From assembly GCF_000149955.1 (NCBI RefSeq), contig NC_030995.1, positions 1,178,001 through 1,242,000 of the forward strand: a DNA stretch of 64,000 nucleotides, written 5' to 3'. Below are positions 32,559-42,873 of the stretch, piece after piece. A program made the position numbers and the translations under genes. Under the pieces are notes generated by a model. It had not been told where the DNA came from. It saw nothing but the letters and a program-made list of their open reading frames with translations, and did not search any database. This DNA comes from Fusarium oxysporum f. sp. lycopersici 4287. Lineage: Eukaryota > Ascomycota > Sordariomycetes > Hypocreales > Nectriaceae. The number at the start of each line of letters is the position of its first letter. The stretch's first letter is position 1.

Positions 32559-33554
32559 ATGCCTTCAGACTTATCAGCATATCTCGCTTCTAAATACTTG
32601 GTCGCCGACTCAAAACCAGCGAAGAAACGGAAGCGCAAGCGCGGCGCCGACGCCAATAATGGCCTTCTTATTACAGACGATGACGATTCAGGTTGGGGCA
32701 ACACCAATACGCAACAGGATGACGAGGGAATAGATGCTCCGGTCACAGTATCGGGGCGATCTGCTGAGTTTCGAAAAACCAGGAAGAGCAATTGGAAGTC
32801 AGTTGGAGGCGACGCGACATCAAAAGATGATTCGGCTGCGGCTGCGGCTGCAGACGCGATTCTAGCATCAGCAGCAGCGGAGCAAAACGCAGCTCGCGAT
32901 GAAGACGAGGACATGCCCATTATCGAAGACGACGAATCAGCTGTCAAGATGAGCGACGGAACACATGCAGGACTGCAAAGCGCAGCAACTGTTTCAGCGC
33001 AACTTAAACGGCGGCAAAAAGAAGAACGCGAAGAGTTCGAACGGCACCGCAAATCAGCAAAGGAGGAAGAGACAGTATATCGAGACGCCACGGGCCGAAG
33101 AATCGACATATCAATGAAGCGCGCCGAAGCACGACGTTCCGCTGCCGAGGCAGAGGAAAAGGAACGCCTGGCCAAAGAAGCTCTCAAGGGTGACATACAG
33201 CTTGAGGAGGCTCGTAAGCGCCGAGAGAAGCTACAAGATGCCAAGCTTATGTCATTCGCGCGTACAGCCGATGACGAAGAAATGAATCAGGAATTGAAAG
33301 AACAGGAGCGCTGGAACGATCCTATGATGCAGTTCATGGCTGAGAAGAAGCAAACAGACACAGGACAGAGCAAAAAGTCAAAACGCAAGCCAGTTTACGC
33401 TGGCGCAGCGCCACCAAATCGGTACGGAATCAAACCAGGCTATCGCTGGGATGGTGTCGATCGCGGCAATGGTTTTGAAGCTGAGAGGTTCAAGGCACTT
33501 AACCGTAGAGAACGGAACAAGGGACTTGAATACTCTTGGCAAATGGATGAATGA
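32559..33554 (+). CDS. CWC26: Pre-mRNA-splicing factor Bud13/Cwc26 (RES complex)
   Basis: A 331-residue intronless gene. Bud13 forms the RES complex with Pml1 and Ist3/Snu17, which joins the spliceosome and helps retain and splice pre-mRNA in the nucleus. The start [20 protein letters not shown] and the lysine-rich run ([10 protein letters not shown]) are typical. The middle is acidic and alanine rich. The conserved C-terminal half shows [20 protein letters not shown], coiled-coil KEERE-type stretches, and the signature [20 protein letters not shown] and [20 protein letters not shown]. The length and C-terminal block fit Bud13 fully. It is convergent with TFG1. Confidence 0.95.
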   Translation: MPSDLSAYLASKYLVADSKPAKKRKRKRGADANNGLLITDDDDSGWGNTNTQQDDEGIDAPVTVSGRSAEFRKTRKSNWKSVGGDATSKDDSAAAAAADAILASAAAEQNAARDEDEDMPIIEDDESAVKMSDGTHAGLQSAATVSAQLKRRQKEEREEFERHRKSAKEEETVYRDATGRRIDISMKRAEARRSAAEAEEKERLAKEALKGDIQLEEARKRREKLQDAKLMSFARTADDEEMNQELKEQERWNDPMMQFMAEKKQTDTGQSKKSKRKPVYAGAAPPNRYGIKPGYRWDGVDRGNGFEAERFKALNRRERNKGLEYSWQMDE

Positions 33555-33779
33555 ACGGGTAGAGTTTGATGCAGATATTCTATTATATACCCATTTTAAG
33601 CGCTAAACTAATTGACCTTATCCTCCATAAGTAATAATCTGAATGTCAAGATGTATACTGTTGTTGGCTTCCGATATTACGTCTGGTTCGGGGTGCGCTA
33701 ACAAAGAAGTCGCAAGGCAAATAAACTCCAGAGGAGAAAAAAGACACGATATTGCCGCCCTGATCGGGTATCTATTCTT

Positions 33780-35886
33780 TTACGATCTTCGGCGAAGTCG
33801 CTTGTCAGGTCCATAGTCACAAAGCTTCTTGACAAGCTGAATCCACTCAGTCTTAGACATCTGGCCTGGTCTGTCACCCAGACGGTGGTTGAAGAGCTTG
33901 ATCAACTCGTTAACGGTGATGCCTTCGGCGGGAATCTTGTCGAGAATTTCGGATGGTTCGACAGCTGAAGCTCCGGGTGAGCCAGGAGAAGCAGCTGCAA
34001 GACAATATTAGTTATAAATCTGTCTGAAATCAGTCCAAAGAAAACTTACCACCCTGGGTTGGGTTGGGACTGCCAGCTCTGGATGCCGAAGGAGTGCCCC
34101 GAGCACTGCTACTAACCAACTTCAACTTCTTCCTCTTGGGTGCAGCTCCATCTGACATCTCGCCAGCAGTTGCCTCTCCATCACTACCAGATCCAGGAGC
34201 CGTAGGTCGACGGGCGGCTCCGCCTTGTAAAAGAGGAGTCCCAGACCTGCTTCCCGTGGCAGATGTGACATTTTTCTTGAGCTTTTTGCGGGAAGATTCG
34301 TTTCCACTCGACTCGGAGAGTGCTGGGGAGCCGGCTCGCTTGAGCGACTTGCTCTTCTTAGAGCCTTCAGGCTTCTTCCCGGAGGGAGTATTGGTACCCT
34401 TCGATCCGGAACCGCTCTGGTTCTTGTCGTCCTTATTGACTTCCTTCTTCTCGTCATCTTTCTTGTCTTCCTCTTCCTCCTCGTCGGATGAGTTGTCATC
34501 AGACTTGAAATATCAGTTAGCATTATTTTGACCCAAGTTGATAAAAAAGGACTTTACCGAGCTGCTCCATGGATTCTCTTCGGAATCGTCGCTTTCGTAG
34601 ATATCCTCTCGATCTCTCTTGATCAATGCCTTCTTGGTGGCTTTGCCGAGCTTCTGTCGTAGAATCTCTTCTCGGAGTTGTTCATCCAGTTCTTTGTCTA
34701 CTTCTTGCTCGTCGCCTTCTCCGAATAAGTTGGCACCGAGTTGTTCCCGACGAATACGGTCCTTGGAGTCCTTTGTGTCTTCATCGTCATTCCTTTCGAA
34801 CATGGGAGCCTCATCATCATCTTGAAATTCATCGCCCGACATATCAATCTCATCATGCTCCAGTTTCTCTGACCTCGAAGCGGCCTTGAACGTGGCACTT
34901 TCAGTCTTGACCATCGGGCCGCTTCCGTAGAACATTTTTCTTGTGGCTTCCAAGTCTTTTCGCCCAGCTTTCTTCTCTTCGTCTCTCATGACCCAACGGC
35001 CCACATCCACCTTCTTACTCATGAAGGCCTCCACCTCATCAATGTCGTAAGTCTGGAAAGGAGGCTTAGACGTAAATTTGTACCACTTCTCCAGGGGGAT
35101 CATGCGGAAGACAGACTGGTCAATCATGAAGGCCACGTTAGATCCAGAGAGTGTGTCCACGAAGTTGCCAACCCAAACATTTTTACCCTCTGCATCTTCG
35201 AGATGCCATGGAAGAGCTTCCTCGTATCGCAGGTCGGACGCCTTCTTAGCAGTTTCAGTCTTGGGCGCCCGGTTGAACGTTGTTTTCTCCTCTTTTTGCT
35301 TCTTCGGTCGCTTGGGATTAGGGTCTTTGGCCACAGGCGCAATCTTGGCCTGGTCTATGGCGCGCTGAGCCTCCCGTTCAGCTTTCCTCTGCGCCTGTCT
35401 TTCCACCTCTTCCTCGTCAGCCTGAGGCGCTTCAGGTGCTTCGGTCTTGACGGCCCTTCCCGGAGGGGGTTGGCGAGCATCTCGTCGGTGCAATGTTACA
35501 GGTCGTGCGAAGTCGTCCTGGTCGGTTGGATCAATGGATTTTCCTCCTGCTTTAGATTGAGTGAACTTCATCATGTGGTATCGAATGCCGTCGAGAAGAT
35601 CCTTCTTCGTTGTCATAATGGGGATGTCGTTGTACTTAGGTGGCGGTGGCTCTGACCAGCCACCATTTTGACGTCGAATCTCTTCAATGTTTGGCTTTGT
35701 TCCATTTGGCCTACCCGAAGCAGATGGCGTTGTCGGCCTGGGTGGTGGTCTTCGAGAAACAAGGGGGTTTGCCTTGGGATTTTTACGCAATGGCCGAAGG
35801 GGGTTTGGCTTCTGTTTCTTCGGGGCACCATTTGGATAACCAGGCGCGTTGGCGGGCGGATTGCCTGGGGGAGGCGGCGCGCTCAT
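33780..35886 (-). CDS. TFG1: TFIIF alpha subunit (RAP74/Tfg1)
   Basis: Largest subunit of general transcription factor IIF, which binds RNA polymerase II and stabilises the initiation complex. Exons 35886-34558, 34503-34050 and 33994-33780 give 665 aa; introns GTAAAG...AAG and GTAAGT...CAG keep the frame. The N-terminal dimerisation domain shows EEALPWHLEDAEGKNVWVGN, SNVAFMIDQSVFRMIPLEKW and YKFTSKPPFQTYDIDEVEAF. The middle is charged and low in complexity (SDDNSSDEEEEEDKKDD; later serine/lysine rich). The last exon encodes the winged helix: PSEILDKIPAEGITVNELIK, LFNHRLGDRPGQMSKTEWIQ and LVKKLCDYGPDKRLRRRS. The start at MSAPPPPGNPP is preferred over an in-frame ATG-like codon 21 codons upstream. 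Confidence 0.94.
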
Positions 35887-37161
35887 GTTGATGAAGAGGT
35901 CGCGCAATCGCGAAAGAAATCCCGGAAATGCTCTGACGACAACAGTCACAGCCTGTAGCCTAGCTCTGCGCAGAGCGCGAGGCAGACTGAATCAACGCGC
36001 GTATCTGGAGGAGTTCGTAGATTATAGTGATGGGAGTTTGATACTGTTTGTTTTGTCAATACAGGAAAAGACTGGTTTTGCCAGGCGAGGGCGCAAAGGA
36101 GCTTTTTATGCCCGGACAAAGATGATGCTGAATGCAGGGACAAAGGTCCTGAGCAAGATGGTGCGCCTACCTTATGACGATGACAAAGGCTCTGAAGTAA
36201 GAAGCCACATGTGGCTGTGCGCTCCCCAATTAGCTTCCAGCTGCCAGTGTTCCTGCGCCTTGCGACCTTGAAACTATGAAATATAGACCACAAGTCGGAT
36301 CTTCTCAAGTTTTACACTTAGTTACCCAAACAAAGTATCCAACGAGGAATATTGTTAAACGGATGCCCTGGCCCTGAAGCGCAAAGGTCGTACATAGAGC
36401 TTTCCTATAAAATCACTGTTTCTTGATCGCGTGGGAATGACGCATGGTTGCTTCTGTCCAAGGGCAAAGAGAATATAAACTCTACCTTTATCTATCACGG
36501 AATGTTATTTGATACACAGTGTCAACATGCGAATACTGTCATTTTGTTGTTACCCACCTGTCAGAAGTAGGTATCAAGCTTGGTATGAGAGACACTTTTT
36601 CACTCACGAAGTGGTTTGCACAGTAAATACTACTGAACACAGCACTGTAGTACACTATGAATGCCTCTGGCAAACAGTGAACTCATAACTGCATTTTGTG
36701 GAGATCACCAGCTCCAACCACGCCCAGCACATTTCAACATCACACCTGTACGACTTCATTGCCGCAGTCACGGCCCCCAACGAACAATTGTGCACCCAAT
36801 CCATTGATCTCTCTAGCTTCCCACTTCGTCCGTTCCTTTGTTCATCCGTGTTGGTGAGACGAGGCCAAAGCATCTACACATCTTTGCCTGCCAGGACCCC
36901 TCCCTTCATCCAGTTGAAAGAAAGCGCAGAACTGGATTGGGGTTGTTGCATCCATCGAGTCTACCGCGCGTTAGGTTTGATGCGCCTTATCACACAAGAA
37001 AGTGTTCTTTACGGAAGCGAATGTTGGGATAGTGTTCACTGAGCGGGATGCAACTATTCACACCCTGGTCAACATTCTTACAACAAAGAGTTCTATCGCA
37101 CGGAGCTTAACGGCAAGACCAACTCCGTTGCTCTATCACATATTATTTTCTCGAGTCACAA
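35887..37161. other. Divergent upstream region, TFG1 and nucleotidyltransferase gene
   Basis: 1.27 kb between two start codons. Open frames of 60-140 codons exist on both strands but show no domain or coding bias. It is likely promoter sequence, with an AT-rich centre near 36.3-36.7 kb. Confidence 0.55.
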
Positions 37162-40100
37162 ATGGTTCCTCATCGGCGTGAGCCTCAAGTGGAGGCCCCT
37201 GGTGACTCCCAAGCAGGTCTTGAGAATCACTTGCGCAATCTGATCATCTCTAATGGCCCACCATTACACGATTCTGTGCCCAGGGCTTCTCTGCAGTCAG
37301 CTCCACTATCTCAGAGCAACTCAGACAACAGGGGTAATTCTGTTGAAACGTCCGACGGTGCCCCTCATCAGTCCAAACCTGCACGGAAGCGGCTAAACCA
37401 GGCACAAAGACGCCAAATGAGCTCTCAACTATCCATATCTATTGATCCTCGGGCCCAGCAACCTCCCCCAGATAGAGCTTACCAAAGTCCGACATCTCAA
37501 TACTCCCGCCCCTCCCAGCCTTATCAACGCCACATGCATACTGACACTCAGCCATGGGGAGCTCCTAGCGAAAATCGTCAAAGTGGCTCGTTTTCCCATC
37601 GCCACTGGAATGGCCCTCAGCAGCCTAGGTATCGAGGCTATGATAATACTCCTCCCTCCTCTCGAGGCCGCCCTAACTCTATGCCAATCCAATCGAATCG
37701 GGGTTCTGGTTACTTGTACAACACCAGACGCGCAGTTCAGTTCCATCCCGAGGAAATTGCAGCTCAGGATGCTCTGCTTGATCAACTTTGTTTTCAAGTC
37801 GTTTCCAATTCTGAAATCGAAAGGTCGGAAATAGCAGAAAAGGAGGAATTCCGTTGCAGGATTGAAACCATTAGTCGAGAGGTCATCGCCAACTATGAGA
37901 AGGAGGAAAGGCCAGAAACAGACTTTCAACCCCTCACAGTTCAGCTGAAATGCTTTGGCAGTTTGTCTTCAGGCTTCGCAACCAAGGCCTCAGACATGGA
38001 TCTTGGTCTTCTTTCACCAATGTCTGTCTCCCAGCCTGATGCTCCAGGATCTCCTATACCGCGTCTCCTAGAGAAGGCATTCTTGGAAGCTGGTCTAGGG
38101 GCGAGGCTTCTGACCCGAACTAGAGTCCCCATCATCAAGCTATGCCAGTCCCCGCCGGAAAAGCTTCGGCAAGGACTTCTTGAGGAGAGATTTCGATGGG
38201 AGAATGGCCTTGATGAAGCCCCTGAAGCTCAGGAAGATGATGAACACGATCCACAAGCAGCAAACAATGAGCATGAAAGTCAGCAAGACCCCCTTGCAGG
38301 GATTCAAAACAGTCCCACAGCCGTCGTTGAGCCCATATCACAGGATTCCACCCAAGTCGGCACGAAAACAATTGAACTTAAGCAAGGTCCCAGAAGTTCT
38401 CTCTCCTCGTACTATGGCTTGGCCAAGCGAGTTCTTCGTAGAGCCGGTGGCCGTGATGCTACCATCTCTAATTGTCACGTACTCTCGGATGAAGATTGGA
38501 TTCTATTGAACAGAGTGAGCGAGGCCTTCATCAGCGGTCTTGCGGATACTCGTCTCCGTGATCGCCTGTCCACGTACCCGTCTCTCTCCTTTGTGCAAAA
38601 TGCAGACAATTCCACCAAACGATCTTTGCTTGGGGTATACACCCAGGTCGAAGGCGAACATATTCGGCAGCGCTGGGAGGAGAGTGGTGTCGAAGAGCGT
38701 AACCTGGCTTCTCAATCATTGACTGGGCAGGCCTTGAAGGTGTGGGAGGACGCTCAATACAGAGAAACCTTTGGTACCGATCCCATTTTTTTCACTAAAG
38801 AACTTCAATTGGCCCTTGACAAGCTTAAAAGGGCCCCTTCCGTGCAATTTGTGGTTTTGGAACAGGGTCAGCATGAGGCGCCTGTGTCATACTATACGAG
38901 GGCACTCTACATTTTCAACGGACTACAGCCAGCTAATGAACAAGCCTTCTCAAAGTGGACGAGTATGCTTGTTACTCAATATGTCAGCGGTATCCATCAG
39001 GAGGAGATTCGAAAGATGTTACAGACTTGCATAACCACATGTTCTGAGTCCCTGTCGCTCAAAGGAGTCGGACTCTTGCACAAATGCATCCATTTAGCGT
39101 GGGAATTTGAACGAGCATTAGATAAGGATTCCTACGATGAGTCCGTCGTCCAGGATGTTAAAGACTATATCGCGCTGCTGCGGTCACCTTTACAACAAAA
39201 TGATCACCTGAGGCTTGGCGATGGGTTCTTCATTCCCCTCACACCAACAACGGTAGACCTTGTGGCGAGAATCCGACAACTTCCAGACCCTCACAAGATG
39301 GCTCCGAACCAGCCACGCGATCGATACAGAGATCATTTAGAGTTTCCCAAGACAGGCGCAGGTGTGCAATGTGACATCAACTTCTCCGCCCATTTGGCTC
39401 TTCACAACACGGCTCTCCTACGATGTTACTCTCACACCGATCCGCGCGTTCGGCCCATGGTCTTGTTCGTCAAGCATTGGGCGAAGACTCGTGGGATCAA
39501 CTCGGGATATCGCGGAACCCTTAGCAGCTATGGCTACGTTTTGATGGTCCTTCATTATCTAGTCAACGTCGCTGAGCCCTTTGTTAGCCCAAATCTCCAG
39601 CAGCTCGCTCCTCCTCCGCCCCCAGGGCTCTCGCCTGTTGAATTCGAGGATATGGTTATGTGCCGTGGCCATAACGTTCAGTTTTGGCGTAACGAAGAGG
39701 AAATCCTAAATCTGGCACGTGCAAACCAGCTAAATGGTAACAAAGACACCATTGGCCACCTCCTGCGTGGCTTCTTCGAGTATTATGCCCATAGCAGTAT
39801 GCTCAGCACTTCCATGGGCAGAGGATTTGACTGGGGAAGAGATGTGCTCAGTTTGCGGACCCCAGGTGGTTTGCAGACAAAGCAAGACAAGGGTTGGACT
39901 GGCGCCAGAACAGTCATCGAGGCTCAAAATGTTGGGCCTCATCCGCCACCTCAGTCCGACCAAGCGTCTTCCACGACAGTGCATCCTAAGGAGAGTGATG
40001 TAAAGGATACAGGAGCACAGCCCAAGCAGGGCACGCAAGGCAGCGTCACAGGTAAGAATGGAGAATTCAAGGAAGTCCGTCACCGCTATCTCTTTGCTAT

Positions 40101-40329
40101 CGAGGACCCCTTCGAGCTGGATCACAACGTTGCTCGAACTGTCACACACAACGGTATTGTGTCAATTCGCGATGAGTTCCGTCGGGCGTGGAAGATTATC
40201 AAGTCGGCTGGCAATGGCAGCCCTCAGGAAAGCTTACTCCGGGATGTGACCGACGTAGAGGAAGAAGACAGTCCTTTGTCTCGCCTCCTGGATGAGATTC
40301 ATGGAGCGGGTCGATCCCGGAACACTTGA
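37162..40329 (+). CDS. Cid1-like terminal nucleotidyltransferase with a large insertion in the catalytic domain
   Basis: A 1055-residue intronless gene of the non-canonical poly(A)/poly(U) polymerase family, which adds A or U residues to RNA 3' ends. Residues 1-195 are polar and disordered (Gln, Pro, Ser). The polymerase active site starts at CFGSLSSGFATKASDMDLG with Asp278 and Asp280. The third acidic residue appears only at Asp738 (VQCDINF), followed by RPMVLFVKHWAKTRGINSGY and the PAP-associated part GTLSSYGYVLMVLHYLVNV, with GFFEYYAHSS near 865. In Cid1 the second and third aspartates are about 58 residues apart; here 458, so about 400 residues are inserted. The insert begins with an acidic, poorly conserved part and continues helical. 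All catalytic residues are present, so activity is expected, with U or A preference unknown. Confidence 0.88.
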   Translation: MVPHRREPQVEAPGDSQAGLENHLRNLIISNGPPLHDSVPRASLQSAPLSQSNSDNRGNSVETSDGAPHQSKPARKRLNQAQRRQMSSQLSISIDPRAQQPPPDRAYQSPTSQYSRPSQPYQRHMHTDTQPWGAPSENRQSGSFSHRHWNGPQQPRYRGYDNTPPSSRGRPNSMPIQSNRGSGYLYNTRRAVQFHPEEIAAQDALLDQLCFQVVSNSEIERSEIAEKEEFRCRIETISREVIANYEKEERPETDFQPLTVQLKCFGSLSSGFATKASDMDLGLLSPMSVSQPDAPGSPIPRLLEKAFLEAGLGARLLTRTRVPIIKLCQSPPEKLRQGLLEERFRWENGLDEAPEAQEDDEHDPQAANNEHESQQDPLAGIQNSPTAVVEPISQDSTQVGTKTIELKQGPRSSLSSYYGLAKRVLRRAGGRDATISNCHVLSDEDWILLNRVSEAFISGLADTRLRDRLSTYPSLSFVQNADNSTKRSLLGVYTQVEGEHIRQRWEESGVEERNLASQSLTGQALKVWEDAQYRETFGTDPIFFTKELQLALDKLKRAPSVQFVVLEQGQHEAPVSYYTRALYIFNGLQPANEQAFSKWTSMLVTQYVSGIHQEEIRKMLQTCITTCSESLSLKGVGLLHKCIHLAWEFERALDKDSYDESVVQDVKDYIALLRSPLQQNDHLRLGDGFFIPLTPTTVDLVARIRQLPDPHKMAPNQPRDRYRDHLEFPKTGAGVQCDINFSAHLALHNTALLRCYSHTDPRVRPMVLFVKHWAKTRGINSGYRGTLSSYGYVLMVLHYLVNVAEPFVSPNLQQLAPPPPPGLSPVEFEDMVMCRGHNVQFWRNEEEILNLARANQLNGNKDTIGHLLRGFFEYYAHSSMLSTSMGRGFDWGRDVLSLRTPGGLQTKQDKGWTGARTVIEAQNVGPHPPPQSDQASSTTVHPKESDVKDTGAQPKQGTQGSVTGKNGEFKEVRHRYLFAIEDPFELDHNVARTVTHNGIVSIRDEFRRAWKIIKSAGNGSPQESLLRDVTDVEEEDSPLSRLLDEIHGAGRSRNT

Positions 40330-40562
40330 TTGTATAATTATGATGTTGAGACGATGTACGAAGTTACGGACGGGTCAGGGTCAGGATCGGTGGTGGCGCA
40401 ACGAGACGTAATCGTGTGGCTCAATATTTGAGTCTTTGATAATGGCTAGGCTTGGTGGGATTTATCGTCGGTACGATATTCACCATGTAACAAATTACAC
40501 AAGAGTAGTAAGCTTCTTTTGATCTTGGTATCGGTATGCATTGTGATTTTTGATGCTTAACT

Positions 40563-42330
40563 TTATTGAGACAGCACGTCAAAGAGGTTTCTTGACGAAG
40601 ACTTGGCAGAGTTGTTCTGCCTTTTGGGGGCATCATCTTTACCCACCTTCCGCTTTTTCTTGTCTTTGGCAGTTCTTTTTGGCTTTGCGTCCATGTTGAC
40701 ATTTGGCAATGGGACAAGCCTAGAAATTGTCTTATAAATCCGGTCCTCATTGCTTCTTTGCAGAAATACAATGGTTCTCTCCACATCAGGAAACTCCGCC
40801 AGAGGCGGTAATGACGACAGCATGTCGTTTAGATCTGGTAGGGTTCTTTGAAGCTGCCCAAGTGAGATGATTTGCTTCAAGAGTCGAAACGAGTAAAAAG
40901 CAGCTTGAAGATGAGCAACAAAGTGAAGAGTATCCCAAGTAATTTTCCTAAAAGTTGGGGCTTGTAAACTCTCTTCCAAAATCTGCAGTGAATGTGAATG
41001 CTTGCCATCTTCATGGCTATATCGTATATCAAGGGTCAGGCACAGGATGTACCAAGCCCGAGTTACGTCGACTTGTGTTCCTGCTCTGATCATAGTCATC
41101 AGTCTGACCAACTCTTGAGACCAAGCTTTCGCTTCTTTTTGGGGTAGCATAAGAACCTGTCGCCCTTTTTGTACCAGAGTGTTGACCCTCCGGTACTCCT
41201 GAACAGTTGAAAAAGCACCAGGAATGATCCATCGGGCTACTGTGTAAGCCAACTGTCGAATTGACGTGCTCTGTTCCCAAGCACTTCCCCGCGAAGGACT
41301 CTCTAACAGAATAGGAAGAAACATCTTGGGGTCGCTTGCAGTGTGCATGTGGCCATTCTGGGGTCCCAGTTGCAATACCATCTCCGATATTCTGGGGTCC
41401 AGTGAACCGATCTCTATTACTTTTCCGTATGTTGAGGTGGGAATTGGTGCAACTACATGGTCTAGATACTCGTGACAGAACTCAGTGTAACCCGTTTGGT
41501 CGGTGGTTGGTTGTGCACACTCCTGCAAGAGTTGTGGAAGTGTCGAATGGGCAGACCGTTTTCGTTCGTAAGCAAGTCGGCACATCTCAGCAGAAGACGC
41601 AAGCTTAAGTTTCTCGCAGATGTGGGAAGGACGAAAGCTTGCGCATGCGAGATTGGACTGATCATCAAGATAAATGTCGCGAAGAAAGACGACGCTTCCC
41701 TTGCCCAGATCATGAACCAAAAGATCCGAGTCGGAGGTGAGAACCGTCCCGCCCGATTGCGACAAATGCTGTGCGCAGTATGCATCCGCCTCGCCCGGAA
41801 CAAGAATCACCATCTTGGTGTAGCGTGGCGAAGACCTCAAGGCATCAATGATAGCAGGGACATGAAAACTGGGTGGCAATGCCGATTTTCCTGGTGGTTT
41901 AACTGCAGAGAAGAGGACTGGAGCAATCTCATTGGCAGCCGAGAAGTACGATGGGAAGAAACCATTGGTTTCAGATGAATGTGAGACCTTCAATTGATTG
42001 AGACTTTTGATCATGCGCTGCATGCGAACGGGTTCTTTTCCTTGTGGTAGATATCCGTCAAAGTATATGGCGTCGCTGTTGTGGTCAGTCTCAACCAGGC
42101 AACAAGAGACACCGAACTTACATGCCTACACCACGCCGAGTGAGTTCATCCAACCATGCTACAGCGGTCTCACCGAGAAGTTTGTATGACGGCTGAGGAA
42201 TACCATGTCTGTTGCAGATGTACAAAATATGATACGCTAATGCTGGTCCATCGATGACTACGTGTTCATTGTTGAGGAGTCCATGAACAACGTATGGCTC
42301 TAGGGTAGATATGAGGCGAGGAATCCCCAT
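40563..42330 (-). CDS. Asteroid (ASTE1)-like protein of the XPG/FEN1 nuclease superfamily
   Basis: Exons 42330-42122 and 42075-40563 give 573 aa; the intron (GTAAGT...CAG, 46 nt) joins TRRGVG to IDAIYFDGYLPQGKEPVRMQ. The XPG-N part starts MGIPRLISTLEPYVVHGLL with VVIDGPALAYHILYICNRHG, including the first active-site aspartate. The XPG-I part shows VILVPGEADAYCAQHLSQSG and GTVLTSDSDLLVHDLGKGSV. This pattern fits the Asteroid family; ASTE1 has been described as a flap nuclease in DNA repair pathway choice (family knowledge). The C-terminal half is helical and not recognised, ending in a lysine-rich tail (AKPKRTAKDKKKRKVGKDD). The start ATG42330 is chosen because MGIPRL is the conserved first motif; processing places Gly2 at the active site in this superfamily. 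Confidence 0.85.
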
Positions 42331-42873
42331 GTTGCGGGAGGGTTTCAAGGTTAGTGAAGCTCTATCCCATTTCCATTGAGAAAAAAGCCCAGTTTGTTAT
42401 TGTTCAAGAGAATAAAATAGGTCTTTCCGGGCTCCTCAGTGTCGTTGTTACTCAGAACTCAGTTGTGGAGGTTCCAAGGCTGCTGCTTCATCGTAAAAGG
42501 GCCTGGCATCTCAGCTAATCAAGCAAGAATTTCAAGGCCCTTGACTGAGAAATTGCGAGGCTGTGACGCAGTTTCCGGGATGCCCCGCTTAGTTAATGAC
42601 TGCGGGGGTAGTAGCACAGTGTATGACACTGTAGCTCTTCCGGCTTCAGGATGCTTGATTTGGTGCCAGAATTGGCCTTTGACCCCACTATAAGAGAAGC
42701 TCAGCTACTATCTACAGTAAGTGTCAGCTTTCCGACACACAGTGCAACGAGCCGGGGCAACGAAAAAAAAAAGCTCCAACCTGAACGCGGCTTTCCTTCA
42801 ACCTCAACTTTTCTTTCTTCCTCCATTGCCTTCAAAGCTTCACCCTTCCACGTCGGTCGATGGGCTGGTCAAG
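42331..42873. other. Divergent promoter, ASTE1-like and PRPP synthetase genes
   Basis: 543 bases with no gene. C/T-rich runs (TTTCTTTCTTCCTCC type) lie just before the PRPP synthetase ATG. Confidence 0.55.

Noticed and set aside
32498..33244. 248-codon minus-strand frame
   Set aside because: Antisense shadow of BUD13; Ser/Arg-rich product reflects the codons of the opposite strand.
34064..34531. 155-codon plus-strand frame
   Set aside because: Antisense shadow of the charged middle of TFG1.
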